From Brucellaceae bacterium (GTDB lineage Bacteria; Pseudomonadota; Alphaproteobacteria; Rhizobiales; Rhizobiaceae): a stretch of DNA of 12,133 bases. The stretch covers positions 1 through 12,133 of the forward strand of contig JAIRVW010000334.1 in assembly GCA_031253705.1 (NCBI GenBank), read 5' to 3'. The translations under genes and the position numbers were made by a program. Below are positions 1-7,449 of the stretch, piece after piece (within the stretch, counting starts at the first letter, position 1; each line of letters opens with the position of its first letter). A model generated the notes under the pieces. That model was not told the origin of the DNA. It ran no database searches and worked only from the letters and a program-made list of their open reading frames with translations.

Positions 1-1644
1 CATATTAGCTTCCGTCAATGGCGGCGGGTTGAATGTCAGGCCGGAAAGCGGCTGTGTCGGAGCCGAGAAATCTTCCGGTATTGCACCTTTCGGTGCTTCG
101 ACTTCTGTCACCGGAATAATCGGCTCGCCGGTGCGCCGGTCGAGCACATAAATATCGCCCTGTTTGGTTGGCCCCACCAGGGCAGGCACGGCCTGTCCGT
201 CGTTGGTGATATCGAGCAGCACGGGCTGGGCAGGCACATCCATATCCCACAGATCATGATGTACAGTCTGGCGCACCCAGCGCACCTGACCGGTATTCAC
301 ATCAAGAGCGGTGATGGATGAGGAATATTTCTCCACCGCCTCGCTGCGTCCCATGCCGATCTGATCCGGCACCTGATTGCCGAGCGGTATATAGATCAGG
401 CCGAGATTTTCATCGGCACTGAACACTGACCAGCTGTTCGGTGAGTTGGTTGTGTAATGTTCGCCCTCGGCAAGCGGTGTGGTGACATCGGGATTGCCGG
501 AATCCCAGTTCCACAACAACTGACCGGTGAGAATGTCAAACGCGCGGATAACGCCCGACTGTTCCTCAGTCGAGAAATTATCATTCACCGCGCCGCCGAC
601 AATAATCTTGCCGTCAATCGCGGTTGGCGGAGAGGTGGAATAATAATAACCGGATGGATTATATTTCATACCACGGGTCAGATCGAGCACGCCCTTGTCG
701 GCGAAACTCTCGCAGATCTGGCCGGTCTTGGCATCCAGCGCGATCAGATGCGCATCCGATGTCGGCAGATAAACCCGCTCATAGCAGGCCTGATCTGCGG
801 CAACTGTCTGGTCCTTCCAATAGGTTACGCCACGACAGGTCTGATGCTGACGTTGTGTATTGGCGCTGACCTCCGGATTATAGCGCCATTTTTCCTTGCC
901 CGTATCCGCATCCAGCGCAATGGCAATATTATGCGGGGTGCAGAGATAGAGCGTGTCTTCAATCTTGAGCGGGGTCACCTGATAGGTGGTTTCCGTCACA
1001 TCCTGCGGCTGGCGCACATCGCCGGTGCGATATTGCCACGCCAGTTCAAGCTTTGCCACGTTCTCAGGTGTGATTTGCGTGAGCGGAGAATAGCGCTGAC
1101 CATATTGCGTACGGCCATATTGATGCCATTCACCATCCGGCACAGCATTGCCGGTATCGGGTGCGGCCGTCACTTCTTCTGTCGGCAGAGACCCGTCAAG
1201 ATTATGCGGGTCTTTTGAGATGGAAACACCGGCAACGATCAGCGCCGCTGCGATTGCCGCCAGCAAGGGCAAAGGGCTGGCATTGCCGGCGCGTGCCTGC
1301 TCAACGGTTGGTGCAATTTCTGTACTGGCAGGACTGAGCGCTTTGCGGATTGGCGGCAAGAGCAGCCACAGACCGAGCAGCACAATAATGCCCCCGCGTG
1401 AGCCGAGCGGCCACCAGTCAAAGCCGACCTCATAGATCGCCCAGCCCAATGTACCGAGAATGATCAGGGCATAGACCCAGAGCGCCGTAGCGCGGCGGGT
1501 AAAAAGCAGAAAGGCGGTCAGTAAGAAACCGGCCGCGGTAATAATGTAGTAAAGGCTGCCGCCCAGCAGGGCGAGTTTTATGCCACCATAGCCAAGTGCG
1601 ATGCCGATGAACGCAAAGAGGATGGCAGTTAAGGAAATTAACAT
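1..1644 (-). CDS. gcd: Membrane-bound PQQ-dependent glucose dehydrogenase, N-terminal 548 residues (3' end outside window)
   Basis: Quinoprotein dehydrogenase of the inner membrane that oxidises glucose to gluconolactone in the periplasm and passes electrons to ubiquinone. The open frame runs from ATG at 1644 to the window edge without a stop. Residues 1-141 are hydrophobic and fit the five-helix anchor of the family; 'YEVGFDWW' (71-78) resembles E. coli Gcd 'WEVGFDFW'. The periplasmic beta-propeller begins near 172 ('WHQYGRTQYGQRYSPL'). Other Gcd-like blocks are 'HQTCRGV' (267-273), 'FSTEEQSGVIRAFD' (357-370), 'TVHHDLWDMD' (460-469, with the expected catalytic Asp 464) and 'KQGDIYVLDRR' (494-504, with the PQQ-contact Lys). 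About 250 C-terminal residues of a usual ~800 are missing. An AAGGGG-like ribosome site sits just upstream of the ATG. It lies beyond the copA terminator, so it is probably transcribed separately. Quinate/shikimate dehydrogenase (QuiA) shares this architecture and is the main alternative. Confidence 0.93.
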   Translation of the reverse strand, partial: MLISLTAILFAFIGIALGYGGIKLALLGGSLYYIITAAGFLLTAFLLFTRRATALWVYALIILGTLGWAIYEVGFDWWPLGSRGGIIVLLGLWLLLPPIRKALSPASTEIAPTVEQARAGNASPLPLLAAIAAALIVAGVSISKDPHNLDGSLPTEEVTAAPDTGNAVPDGEWHQYGRTQYGQRYSPLTQITPENVAKLELAWQYRTGDVRQPQDVTETTYQVTPLKIEDTLYLCTPHNIAIALDADTGKEKWRYNPEVSANTQRQHQTCRGVTYWKDQTVAADQACYERVYLPTSDAHLIALDAKTGQICESFADKGVLDLTRGMKYNPSGYYYSTSPPTAIDGKIIVGGAVNDNFSTEEQSGVIRAFDILTGQLLWNWDSGNPDVTTPLAEGEHYTTNSPNSWSVFSADENLGLIYIPLGNQVPDQIGMGRSEAVEKYSSSITALDVNTGQVRWVRQTVHHDLWDMDVPAQPVLLDITNDGQAVPALVGPTKQGDIYVLDRRTGEPIIPVTEVEAPKGAIPEDFSAPTQPLSGLTFNPPPLTEANM

Positions 1645-1829
1645 AATGCACCCCTTCTATATGGAATGGGGAAAAATATAGCTCAGTTAAGCTTCGATGG
1701 AAGAGCTTCGTCACATTTATTTGAAGATAGAATAAATGAATCGGCACAGATACAGTTAATTCTGACAGGAAAGATCACTGTTATTTCTGTAAAACAATAA
1801 GTAAATCAGTATAGTAGCGATAAGATAAA

Positions 1830-1851
1830 CGCCGCCTTGTTACAGGCGGCG
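1830..1851 (-). terminator. Probable intrinsic terminator of the copZ-copA operon
   Basis: A perfect 8-bp GC-rich stem (CGCCGCCT paired with AGGCGGCG) closes a 6-nt loop. It begins about 40 nt after the copA stop codon. Read on the minus strand, the stem is followed by GTTTATCTT, an imperfect U-tract. On the plus strand it is followed by CTTTTGCTT, but no plus-strand gene ends here. Assignment to copA is therefore by position. The imperfect U-tract leaves some doubt about strength. Confidence 0.7.
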
Positions 1852-1892
1852 CTTTTGCTTCACAGTATCTGCTTGGGAGGACATTATTTTGT

Positions 1893-4406
1893 TTATTGCA
1901 GACGTGTACTGGTGAAACTGCGCAGGCGCAGCGCATTGGTCAGCACGAAGATGCTGGACAATGCCATGGCTGCGGCAGCCAGCACCGGCGAGAGCAGGAT
2001 GCTGTAAAACGGATAGAGCAGACCTGCGGCAACCGGAATGAGCGCGGTATTGTAGGAAAACGCCCAGAACAGGTTCTGACGGATATTGCGGATTGTCGCT
2101 TTGGACAAAGCAATGGCATCCACAACGGCAGTCAGATCGCCGCTCATCAGCACCACATCGGCACTTTCAATAGCGATGTCCGTACCGGTGCCAACAGCCA
2201 CACCGACATCAGCCGCAGCCAGTGCCGGAGCATCATTGATACCGTCACCGACAAAGATGATCTTGCGGTCAGAGCCTGCAAGGCGCTTCAGCGCTTCGAC
2301 CTTACCGTCGGGCAGAACTTCCGCTGACACTTCGTCAATGCCCAGTTCCTTGGCAATGGCATTGGCCACGACTTTACTGTCACCGGTAATCATTGCCACT
2401 TTCAGGCCAAGCTTATGCAGGGCGTCAATCGTGGCTTTGGTCGTTGGTTTCAGTTCGTCAGCCACTGAGAAGGCAGCAACAACGGCACTGTCGCGTGCCA
2501 GATAAAGCACGGATTGCGCTTTGGCGGTCATTGCCGCTGCGGCCTCTGCACCAATTGCAGTATCAATGCCGAGCTTTTTCATGAAACGCTCTGCACCGAC
2601 ATGCACTGCCTGACCGTCAACTATACCGCTGACACCAAAACCCGGAACGGCTTCAAAGTCTTTGACTTCCGGCTGTTTCAGACCTTTGTCTTCAGCTGCC
2701 TGTACAACAGCCGTGGCAATCGGATGTTCAGAGCGCGATTCCAGTGCGGCTGCCAAGGCCAGCATGTCATCAGCACTGTGATTGCCGAATGTGTGGAACT
2801 GCGACAGCACAGGCTTGCCGATGGTCAGCGTGCCGGTTTTGTCGAAAGCGATAATATCGGCATCGCGCAGGCTTTGCAGGGCATCACCACGGCGGAACAA
2901 CACACCCATTTCCGCACCGCGGCCGGTACCGACCATGATCGAGGTCGGCGTTGCCAGACCCATGGCACAAGGACAGGCGATAATCAGCACAGCAATGGCG
3001 TTGGCCAGCGCGAAGGTAAAAGCCGGATCAGGGCCGAAGATAAACCAGATCAGGAAGGTGACAAAGGCAGCGAACATAACCGCAGGCACAAACCATGTGG
3101 TGACTTTGTCGATCAGATTCTGGATCGGCAGCTTGTCGGCCTGCGCATCTTCAACCATGCGGATGATCTGCGAGATCACCATATCCGCACCGACTTTGGT
3201 GGCGCGATAGGTGAAAGCACCGGTTTTATTCACCGTGCCGCCGACAACTGTATCGCCGATATTTTTGCTTGCAGGAACCGGTTCACCGGTAATCATGGAT
3301 TCATCAATATAAGATGTACCCTCGGTAATCTCGCCGTCCACCGGTACTTTCTCACCCGGACGCACCAGTACCAGATCACCAGCACGTACATCTTCCAGCG
3401 GGATGTCCTGTGCAACGCCGTCACGCACCACGCGAGCGGTTTTGGCCTGAAGTCCGAGCAAATGTGCAATGGCATGAGATGTACGGCCTTTGGCACGGGC
3501 CTCCATCAACCGGCCGATCAGGATCAGTGTGACGATAACCGCTGCAGCCTCATAATAGACATTGACGGTCTGGGCAGGCAGCACGGAAGGCATGAAGGTG
3601 GCAACGACCGAGAAGCCCCATGCGGCCAGTGTACCCACGGCCACGAGCGAGTTCATATCCGGCCCGCCGCGCAGCAAAGCGGGAATGCCGATGCGGAAGA
3701 AACGTAGACCCGGACCAAACAGTACCAGTGTGGTGAGGATGAACTGGAGATACCAGCTATTCTGCATGCCGATTGTACTGTCAATCAGATGGTGCAGAGA
3801 TGGGAAGATATGTGCGCCCATTTCTGTGAGGAAAACCGGCAATGCCAGCGCACCGGCAATCAGCACATCGCGCTTGAGAATTTTAATCTCGGCATCATTT
3901 TTCTCTGCGCGGCGCTCCGCTCCGCTGGCAGGTGCTGTACTTGCCACCGGCTGCGCCGGATAACCGCTTTTGGTAACGATATCCGCCAGCATTTGCGGTG
4001 TAACTGACGGATCGCTCAGCGTAATGCTGGCGCGCTTGGTCACCAGATTAACTGAAGCCGCAGCCACACCTGCCGAGGATTGCAGTGCTTTCTCAACGCG
4101 GCCGACGCAGGATGCACAGGTCATGCCGTCCACTTCCAGCACCATCTGCGATGCCGGCTGCGGAATGTGGGCGCTATAACCGGCTTTTTTGACGGCTTCT
4201 GCGGCAAGTTCCGCATCCGGCTTGCCATCAAAGCGCACAGTTGCCTGCTGGGTGGCCAGATTAACAGAGGCACTGCTGACATTCGGGACGGCCAGCAGCG
4301 CTTTTTCCACGCGGCCGACACAGGAGGCGCAGCTCATGCCGTCAATATCGAGTGTGACAACTGACTGGTCGGGGCGTATCTGTTCAGGGTTGCTATGTTT
4401 TGTCAT
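1893..4406 (-). CDS. copA: Cu(I)-exporting P1B-1-type ATPase with two N-terminal HMA domains
   Basis: ATP-driven export of Cu(I) (and probably Ag(I)) from cytoplasm to periplasm. The protein is 837 residues. Two heavy-metal-associated domains carry CxxC sites at Cys26/Cys29 and Cys97/Cys100. Transmembrane helices start near 180. The actuator TGE loop is at 373-375, the metal-site CPC in TM6 at Cys478-Cys480, the phosphorylated Asp522 in DKTGT, the SEHP nucleotide-binding motif at 559-562 and GDGIND at 720-725. Tyr785-Asn786 in TM7 and the MxxSS motif at 814-818 in TM8 are the extra residues typical of the Cu(I)-selective subgroup, arguing against Zn/Cd/Pb or Co transport. The ATG at 4406 has GGGAG about 8 nt upstream. 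It lies 18 nt after the copZ stop, so the two are almost certainly one operon. All catalytic motifs are intact and the length is normal for a two-HMA CopA. Confidence 0.98.
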   Translation of the reverse strand: MTKHSNPEQIRPDQSVVTLDIDGMSCASCVGRVEKALLAVPNVSSASVNLATQQATVRFDGKPDAELAAEAVKKAGYSAHIPQPASQMVLEVDGMTCASCVGRVEKALQSSAGVAAASVNLVTKRASITLSDPSVTPQMLADIVTKSGYPAQPVASTAPASGAERRAEKNDAEIKILKRDVLIAGALALPVFLTEMGAHIFPSLHHLIDSTIGMQNSWYLQFILTTLVLFGPGLRFFRIGIPALLRGGPDMNSLVAVGTLAAWGFSVVATFMPSVLPAQTVNVYYEAAAVIVTLILIGRLMEARAKGRTSHAIAHLLGLQAKTARVVRDGVAQDIPLEDVRAGDLVLVRPGEKVPVDGEITEGTSYIDESMITGEPVPASKNIGDTVVGGTVNKTGAFTYRATKVGADMVISQIIRMVEDAQADKLPIQNLIDKVTTWFVPAVMFAAFVTFLIWFIFGPDPAFTFALANAIAVLIIACPCAMGLATPTSIMVGTGRGAEMGVLFRRGDALQSLRDADIIAFDKTGTLTIGKPVLSQFHTFGNHSADDMLALAAALESRSEHPIATAVVQAAEDKGLKQPEVKDFEAVPGFGVSGIVDGQAVHVGAERFMKKLGIDTAIGAEAAAAMTAKAQSVLYLARDSAVVAAFSVADELKPTTKATIDALHKLGLKVAMITGDSKVVANAIAKELGIDEVSAEVLPDGKVEALKRLAGSDRKIIFVGDGINDAPALAAADVGVAVGTGTDIAIESADVVLMSGDLTAVVDAIALSKATIRNIRQNLFWAFSYNTALIPVAAGLLYPFYSILLSPVLAAAAMALSSIFVLTNALRLRSFTSTRLQ
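4083..4343 (-). repeat. Duplicated metal-binding-domain coding repeat inside copA
   Basis: The metal-loop coding blocks of HMA1 (4296-4343) and HMA2 (4083-4130) lie exactly 213 bp (71 codons) apart. They match at 41 of 48 bases by hand comparison; six of the seven differences are synonymous and one changes Ser to Thr. The encoded loops are [16 protein letters not shown] and [16 protein letters not shown]. This is a tandem domain duplication within the gene, not a mobile element. Confidence 0.85.
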
Positions 4407-4424
4407 GGTGCAATCTCCCGCTGC

Positions 4425-4652
4425 TTAGCTGAGGATTTTTGTTTCGTAACCGGCGGCATCAATGGCTTTGGCAATCACAGTTGCCTCTGCCGGAGCCGAA
4501 AAGCCGATGATCGCCTGTTTATTGGCCAGATCAACACGGACAGTGCTGACGCCTTCAATCGCCATGGCTGTTTTTTCAATTTTAGCCGCGCAGGCGCCGC
4601 AGCCCATGCCGTCAACCGAGAGCAGAACAGTGGAAGAAGAGGAATTGGTCAT
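4425..4652 (-). CDS. copZ: CopZ-like copper chaperone (single HMA domain)
   Basis: A 75-residue soluble cytoplasmic protein made of one heavy-metal-associated domain. The metal loop is DGMGCGAC with Cys18 and Cys21, followed by the usual amphipathic helix (AAKIEKTAMAIEGV) and a C-terminal 'AIDAAGYET' segment. Such proteins bind Cu(I) through the CxxC pair and hand it to CopA or its regulator. The loop is MGCGAC, unlike the MSCASC/MTCASC loops in the neighbouring CopA, so it is a distinct domain rather than a broken-off part of CopA. It ends 18 nt before copA and is the first gene after the copper-type promoter. The ribosome site before this ATG is weak (only a GAAAG stretch nearby), but no alternative in-frame ATG or GTG is seen just upstream and the domain begins normally from this start. 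Confidence 0.93.
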   Translation of the reverse strand: MTNSSSSTVLLSVDGMGCGACAAKIEKTAMAIEGVSTVRVDLANKQAIIGFSAPAEATVIAKAIDAAGYETKILS

Positions 4653-4680
4653 GATGCTTTCAGAGCCGGAACAGGTGACG

Positions 4681-4716
4681 TCAAAATCCCTGATGCAGCC
4701 CTGCCTTTCTTGTCAT
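4681..4716 (-). other. Possible 11-codon upstream ORF in the copZ leader (speculative)
   Basis: Within the untranslated leader of copZ there is an ATG followed by eleven sense codons in total (MTRKAGLHQGF) and a TGA. It ends 28 nt before the copZ start. No good ribosome site precedes it and it contains no cysteine or obvious metal motif. A chance ORF is quite possible. It is recorded because the leader is longer than needed and the copZ start has a weak ribosome site. Confidence 0.15.
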
Positions 4717-4757
4717 TGTCAGGCGCTGTTTGAGCGCGCTTTGCTGATGTTGAAAGA

Positions 4758-4788
4758 AAGATAGGGCTTCCCATCATGGGAAGGTCAA
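4758..4788 (-). promoter_or_regulatory. CueR/HmrR-type copper-responsive promoter for copZ-copA
   Basis: On the minus strand a -35 element TTGACC (4783-4788) and a -10 element TATCTT (4758-4763) are separated by 19 bp. This is the overlong spacer characteristic of MerR-family-activated promoters. The spacer holds an inverted repeat CTTCCCAT-N-ATGGGAAG (4767-4783, perfect 8-bp arms, centre 4775). It matches the ACCTTCC-N-GGAAG style of CueR/HmrR operators known from copA promoters. The predicted transcript starts near 4750, giving a leader of about 100 nt before copZ. The cognate regulator is probably the MerR-family protein encoded at the right end of the window. Confidence 0.9.
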
Positions 4789-4851
4789 GGCCGAAATCCG
4801 AAAAATCGAGAAATAAGTTATCTGGCTGTTTTAATTGTGATTTTGGCGATT

Positions 4852-6951
4852 TTAATGAGCGTGTCCGAAAATAAACGCGCAGACTTCCGGCTGCGGCATT
4901 GGTTTTCCGGTGAAAAATCCCTGTACTTCGCCAAAATGCTCACGCTTAAGACGTGCCAGTTGCTCCGGTGTTTCCACGCCCTCTGCCGTCGTGACAATAT
5001 TAAAGGCGCTGCCCAGAGAAACCACCGCCTGAATAATCGCCAGATTGCGCTTGTCATTATCAATATCGGAGACAAAGCTCCGGTCGATTTTGATCTTATC
5101 GAACGGGAATGTGCGTAAATAGTTGAGCGAGGAATAGCCGGTGCCGAAATCATCCATGGCAATCCGCACGCCGAGTTTGCGCAGTTCAAGCAAGAGTGCG
5201 GTATTTTGCTCTGTATTGGAAAGCAGCACGGTTTCGGTAATTTCAAGTTCGAGACGATCCGCCGGTAATCCGCTGTTATCCAGTGCCGATTTCACCATAT
5301 CCAGCATCCCGCGCCCGTTAAACTGAACGGCGGAGAGATTGACCGATACTTTGATATGTTCCGGCCATTTCATCGCATCGGTGCAGGCCTGTTGCAGAAC
5401 CCATGCACCGATGGCGGAGATGATGCCCGTATCTTCGGCAATCGGAATAAAATCATCCGGCGTCACCAGTCCGCGTGTCGGGTGCTGCCAGCGCAGCAGG
5501 GCTTCGCAGCCGGTAATCTGATCGGTCGTGAGTGAGAAAATCGGCTGATAAAACAGCAGAAATTCATTGTTTTGCAGCGCCTGATGCAGCTCTGTCGCAA
5601 TACGGTGGCGCTTTTCCACGGCTTCCCGCATCGATTTTTCGTAAAAACGATAAATCCCGCGCTGGTCGGCTTTGGCCGCATAAAGTGCCAGATCGGCATT
5701 GCGGAGCAGCGTATCAATATCCGTGCCGTCATAGGGCGCGAGCACGACACCGATGGTGCAGCCGACATATTCCGGATTGCCTTCCAGATGAAACGGCTGG
5801 CGGAAGAGTTCGGTGATATCTTCGGCAAAGCGGCTGATCTCCTGCCGGTGTGCAGGATTATGGGCATCAAACGGATGGACAATTGCAAATTCATCCCCGC
5901 CCAGACGCGCGATGAAATCCTTTTTCGGTAAAAAGGCACTGAGACGGCGGGCAACCTGACAGAGCAGTTCATCACCGGCGGCATGGCCGATACTGTCATT
6001 GATCAGTTTGAAATGATCCACATCAAGAAACAGAAGGGCATAGCCCTGACGGGGATCATTCGCCGCAAATAAATCCGCAGTGTGATGAGAGAAATAGACA
6101 CGGTTCGGCAGATTGGTCAGCGCATCATGCATGGCCGTATAGGTCAGATGTGCCTGTAACGCCTGCTCCTCGGTAATGTCTTCCATCAGGCCGATGAGGT
6201 AGCGCGGTTTCTCCCCGTTCTGGACAGGAATGGTGCGCTTCATCACCCTGACATGGCGCACATGATCCTGAAGAATAATTTCATTCTCAACGGTCAATGT
6301 GTTGTCATTGGCCATGACATGAAGATCCTGCCGGATGAAATTGCCGGCATCTTCCGCACTGAAAATCTGATCGTCCTTTTTACCGATGATATTGTTCACG
6401 GTTTTGCCGGTGATGGAGCTGGCGGCTTCATTGAACAGAATATAGCGCCCGTCATCCTGCATATCTTTAATGAAGATGCCGAGCGGCAGGTTCTTGATCA
6501 GGCTGTCGAGCAGTGAGCGGGTGTGGTTGATTTCATTGCGGGCTTTGGCGATTTCCGTCTGATCCTGAATGATTACAAGGATCGCAGGTTTGCCGTTAAA
6601 AATAGTGCGCCGGCCATAGGTGGCGACTTCGACAATTTCACCGCTGGCTTTGAGATGTTTCCAGATCTGTGGTTTGCCGAAATCATGATTGGCCTGTATC
6701 GCGGCGTACATGCGCTCATATTCGCATTCGGGGCGGATATCGAGCATGGTCATGTTGGCCATTTGCTCTGCGGAATAGCCGTAAAATTCGATGACCGCAT
6801 CATTCATCAGCAGAAACTGCAATGAAACCGGATCATACAGCCACATCGGTATCGGATGTTGTGTGAAGAGCAGGCGGAAATCGCTGTCAGAAAGCGGTGC
6901 CTGAATAAATGGCCATGAGTCTGCCTGATGTGTCATAGGGACCGTTGTCAT
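4852..6951 (-). CDS. PAS-PAS-GGDEF-EAL cyclic-di-GMP signalling protein
   Basis: A cytoplasmic protein of 699 residues with two sensory PAS domains (about 24-134 and 146-264), a GGDEF diguanylate-cyclase domain (272-439) and an EAL phosphodiesterase domain (454-694). The GGDEF signature is intact at 351-355. The inhibitory I-site five residues upstream reads PKKD rather than RxxD, so classic product inhibition is not expected. The EAL domain keeps EALLRW (483), the NLS Asn (538), EITE (570-573), DDFGTGYSSL (600), KIDRSFV (621) and TAEGVE (Glu657), so phosphodiesterase activity is likely. No transmembrane helix or signal peptide is seen. I chose ATG 6951 because GGAG lies about 6 nt upstream. 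An in-frame GTG at 7014 would add 21 residues but has no ribosome site. It reads in the same direction as copZ-copA, whose promoter begins about 63 nt after its stop. The signal sensed by the PAS domains is not evident. Confidence 0.93.
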   Translation of the reverse strand: MTTVPMTHQADSWPFIQAPLSDSDFRLLFTQHPIPMWLYDPVSLQFLLMNDAVIEFYGYSAEQMANMTMLDIRPECEYERMYAAIQANHDFGKPQIWKHLKASGEIVEVATYGRRTIFNGKPAILVIIQDQTEIAKARNEINHTRSLLDSLIKNLPLGIFIKDMQDDGRYILFNEAASSITGKTVNNIIGKKDDQIFSAEDAGNFIRQDLHVMANDNTLTVENEIILQDHVRHVRVMKRTIPVQNGEKPRYLIGLMEDITEEQALQAHLTYTAMHDALTNLPNRVYFSHHTADLFAANDPRQGYALLFLDVDHFKLINDSIGHAAGDELLCQVARRLSAFLPKKDFIARLGGDEFAIVHPFDAHNPAHRQEISRFAEDITELFRQPFHLEGNPEYVGCTIGVVLAPYDGTDIDTLLRNADLALYAAKADQRGIYRFYEKSMREAVEKRHRIATELHQALQNNEFLLFYQPIFSLTTDQITGCEALLRWQHPTRGLVTPDDFIPIAEDTGIISAIGAWVLQQACTDAMKWPEHIKVSVNLSAVQFNGRGMLDMVKSALDNSGLPADRLELEITETVLLSNTEQNTALLLELRKLGVRIAMDDFGTGYSSLNYLRTFPFDKIKIDRSFVSDIDNDKRNLAIIQAVVSLGSAFNIVTTAEGVETPEQLARLKREHFGEVQGFFTGKPMPQPEVCAFIFGHAH

Positions 6952-7125
6952 AAAGGCTCCGTGGCTTTTAACTGGCAAACATCGCGCCGGACAGTGCTGA
7001 ACGGCCGAATTCACGCAGGATTGAGCCTATACTACTCATCACAAATCTTAAAACCACATTACAGCGGCGCGATAAAATTTTTAAGATGCTCCAAAGGGAA
7101 TACAGCGCGTTAAAATGATATCTCA

Positions 7126-7155
7126 TTGAAAATGCTGATGTATTTTTCTGATAAT
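7126..7155 (+). promoter_or_regulatory. Candidate sigma-70-type promoter for the LtaS-like gene
   Basis: TTGAAA at 7126-7131 (5/6 to TTGACA) and GATAAT at 7150-7155 (5/6 to TATAAT) are separated by 18 bp in AT-rich DNA on the correct strand. It would give a long leader of nearly 290 nt before the TTG start at 7450, which weakens the assignment. Alphaproteobacterial promoters also often deviate from this consensus. Confidence 0.3.
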
Positions 7156-7352
7156 TTTTTGTCATACTTAATGAAATATTTGTTGTGCCGCTTTTGTCCC
7201 GTGCGTATCAGTCCGGAAAACCCGCTGCCTGTGAAATTCGCAAAATTGCGCCTTTCCCGCATCTTGCGTCATGCGGCCGGTTTACCTAAAAGCTACGCTC
7301 TATGTGACGTTTTTATGAACCTTCAGTGACTGTCAGATTATCCCTCCTGAGC

Positions 7353-7367
7353 GCCGGTTAAACCGGC
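7353..7367. repeat. Short perfect inverted repeat upstream of the LtaS-like gene
   Basis: GCCGGTT-A-AACCGGC is a perfect 7-bp palindrome around one base, 83 bp before the predicted start at 7450. It lacks a following T-run on either strand, so a terminator is unlikely. An operator for the downstream gene, or a structure in its leader, is possible. It may also be chance. Confidence 0.35.
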
Positions 7368-7449
7368 TTGCGCAGGTAAATAAAATAACGGTGCGAAGGT
7401 GTAACGCGGCAGGGGCTGAAAGGTTCCTGCACATTCCGGAAGTTATCCC

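Larger units (their letters stand above)
6952..7449. other. Divergent intergenic region without a convincing gene
   Basis: This 498-bp gap separates the c-di-GMP gene (minus) from the LtaS-like gene (plus). The first 250 bases are AT-rich and probably carry promoters. A 67-codon plus-strand frame (7126-7329) lacks a ribosome site and family resemblance, so I do not call it. Two short inverted repeats are present: CGCAA-AA-TTGCG at 7239-7250 and GCCGGTT-A-AACCGGC at 7353-7367. No RNA gene is recognised. Confidence 0.6.

Noticed and set aside
457..1218. 253-codon open frame on the plus strand opposite gcd
   Set aside because: It is antisense to a clearly recognisable PQQ dehydrogenase frame that is open through the same stretch.
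1687..1709. AGCTTCG direct repeat upstream of gcd as an operator
   Set aside because: Seven-base repeats in a short AT-rich gap are weak evidence and no known regulator site matches.
1830..1851. Hairpin as a plus-strand terminator
   Set aside because: It has a T-run on the plus side too, but no plus-strand gene ends nearby; copA on the minus strand is the only sensible client.
2514..3707. 397-codon open frame on the plus strand opposite copA
   Set aside because: It lies entirely antisense to copA, whose every family motif is intact. Its translation is rich in His, Cys, Arg and Gln without family resemblance, as expected of a reading-frame shadow.
4083..4343. Repeated metal-loop sequence as a mobile or recombination repeat
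   Set aside because: It follows codon structure with mostly synonymous differences and encodes two tandem HMA domains, so an intragenic duplication explains it.
6952..7014. N-terminal extension of the GGDEF-EAL protein from GTG 7014
   Set aside because: No ribosome site precedes the GTG, whereas ATG 6951 has GGAG at proper spacing and the first PAS domain starts after it.
7126..7329. 67-codon plus-strand frame in the intergenic region
   Set aside because: No ribosome site, no recognisable domain, and the AT-rich start overlaps a promoter-like sequence.
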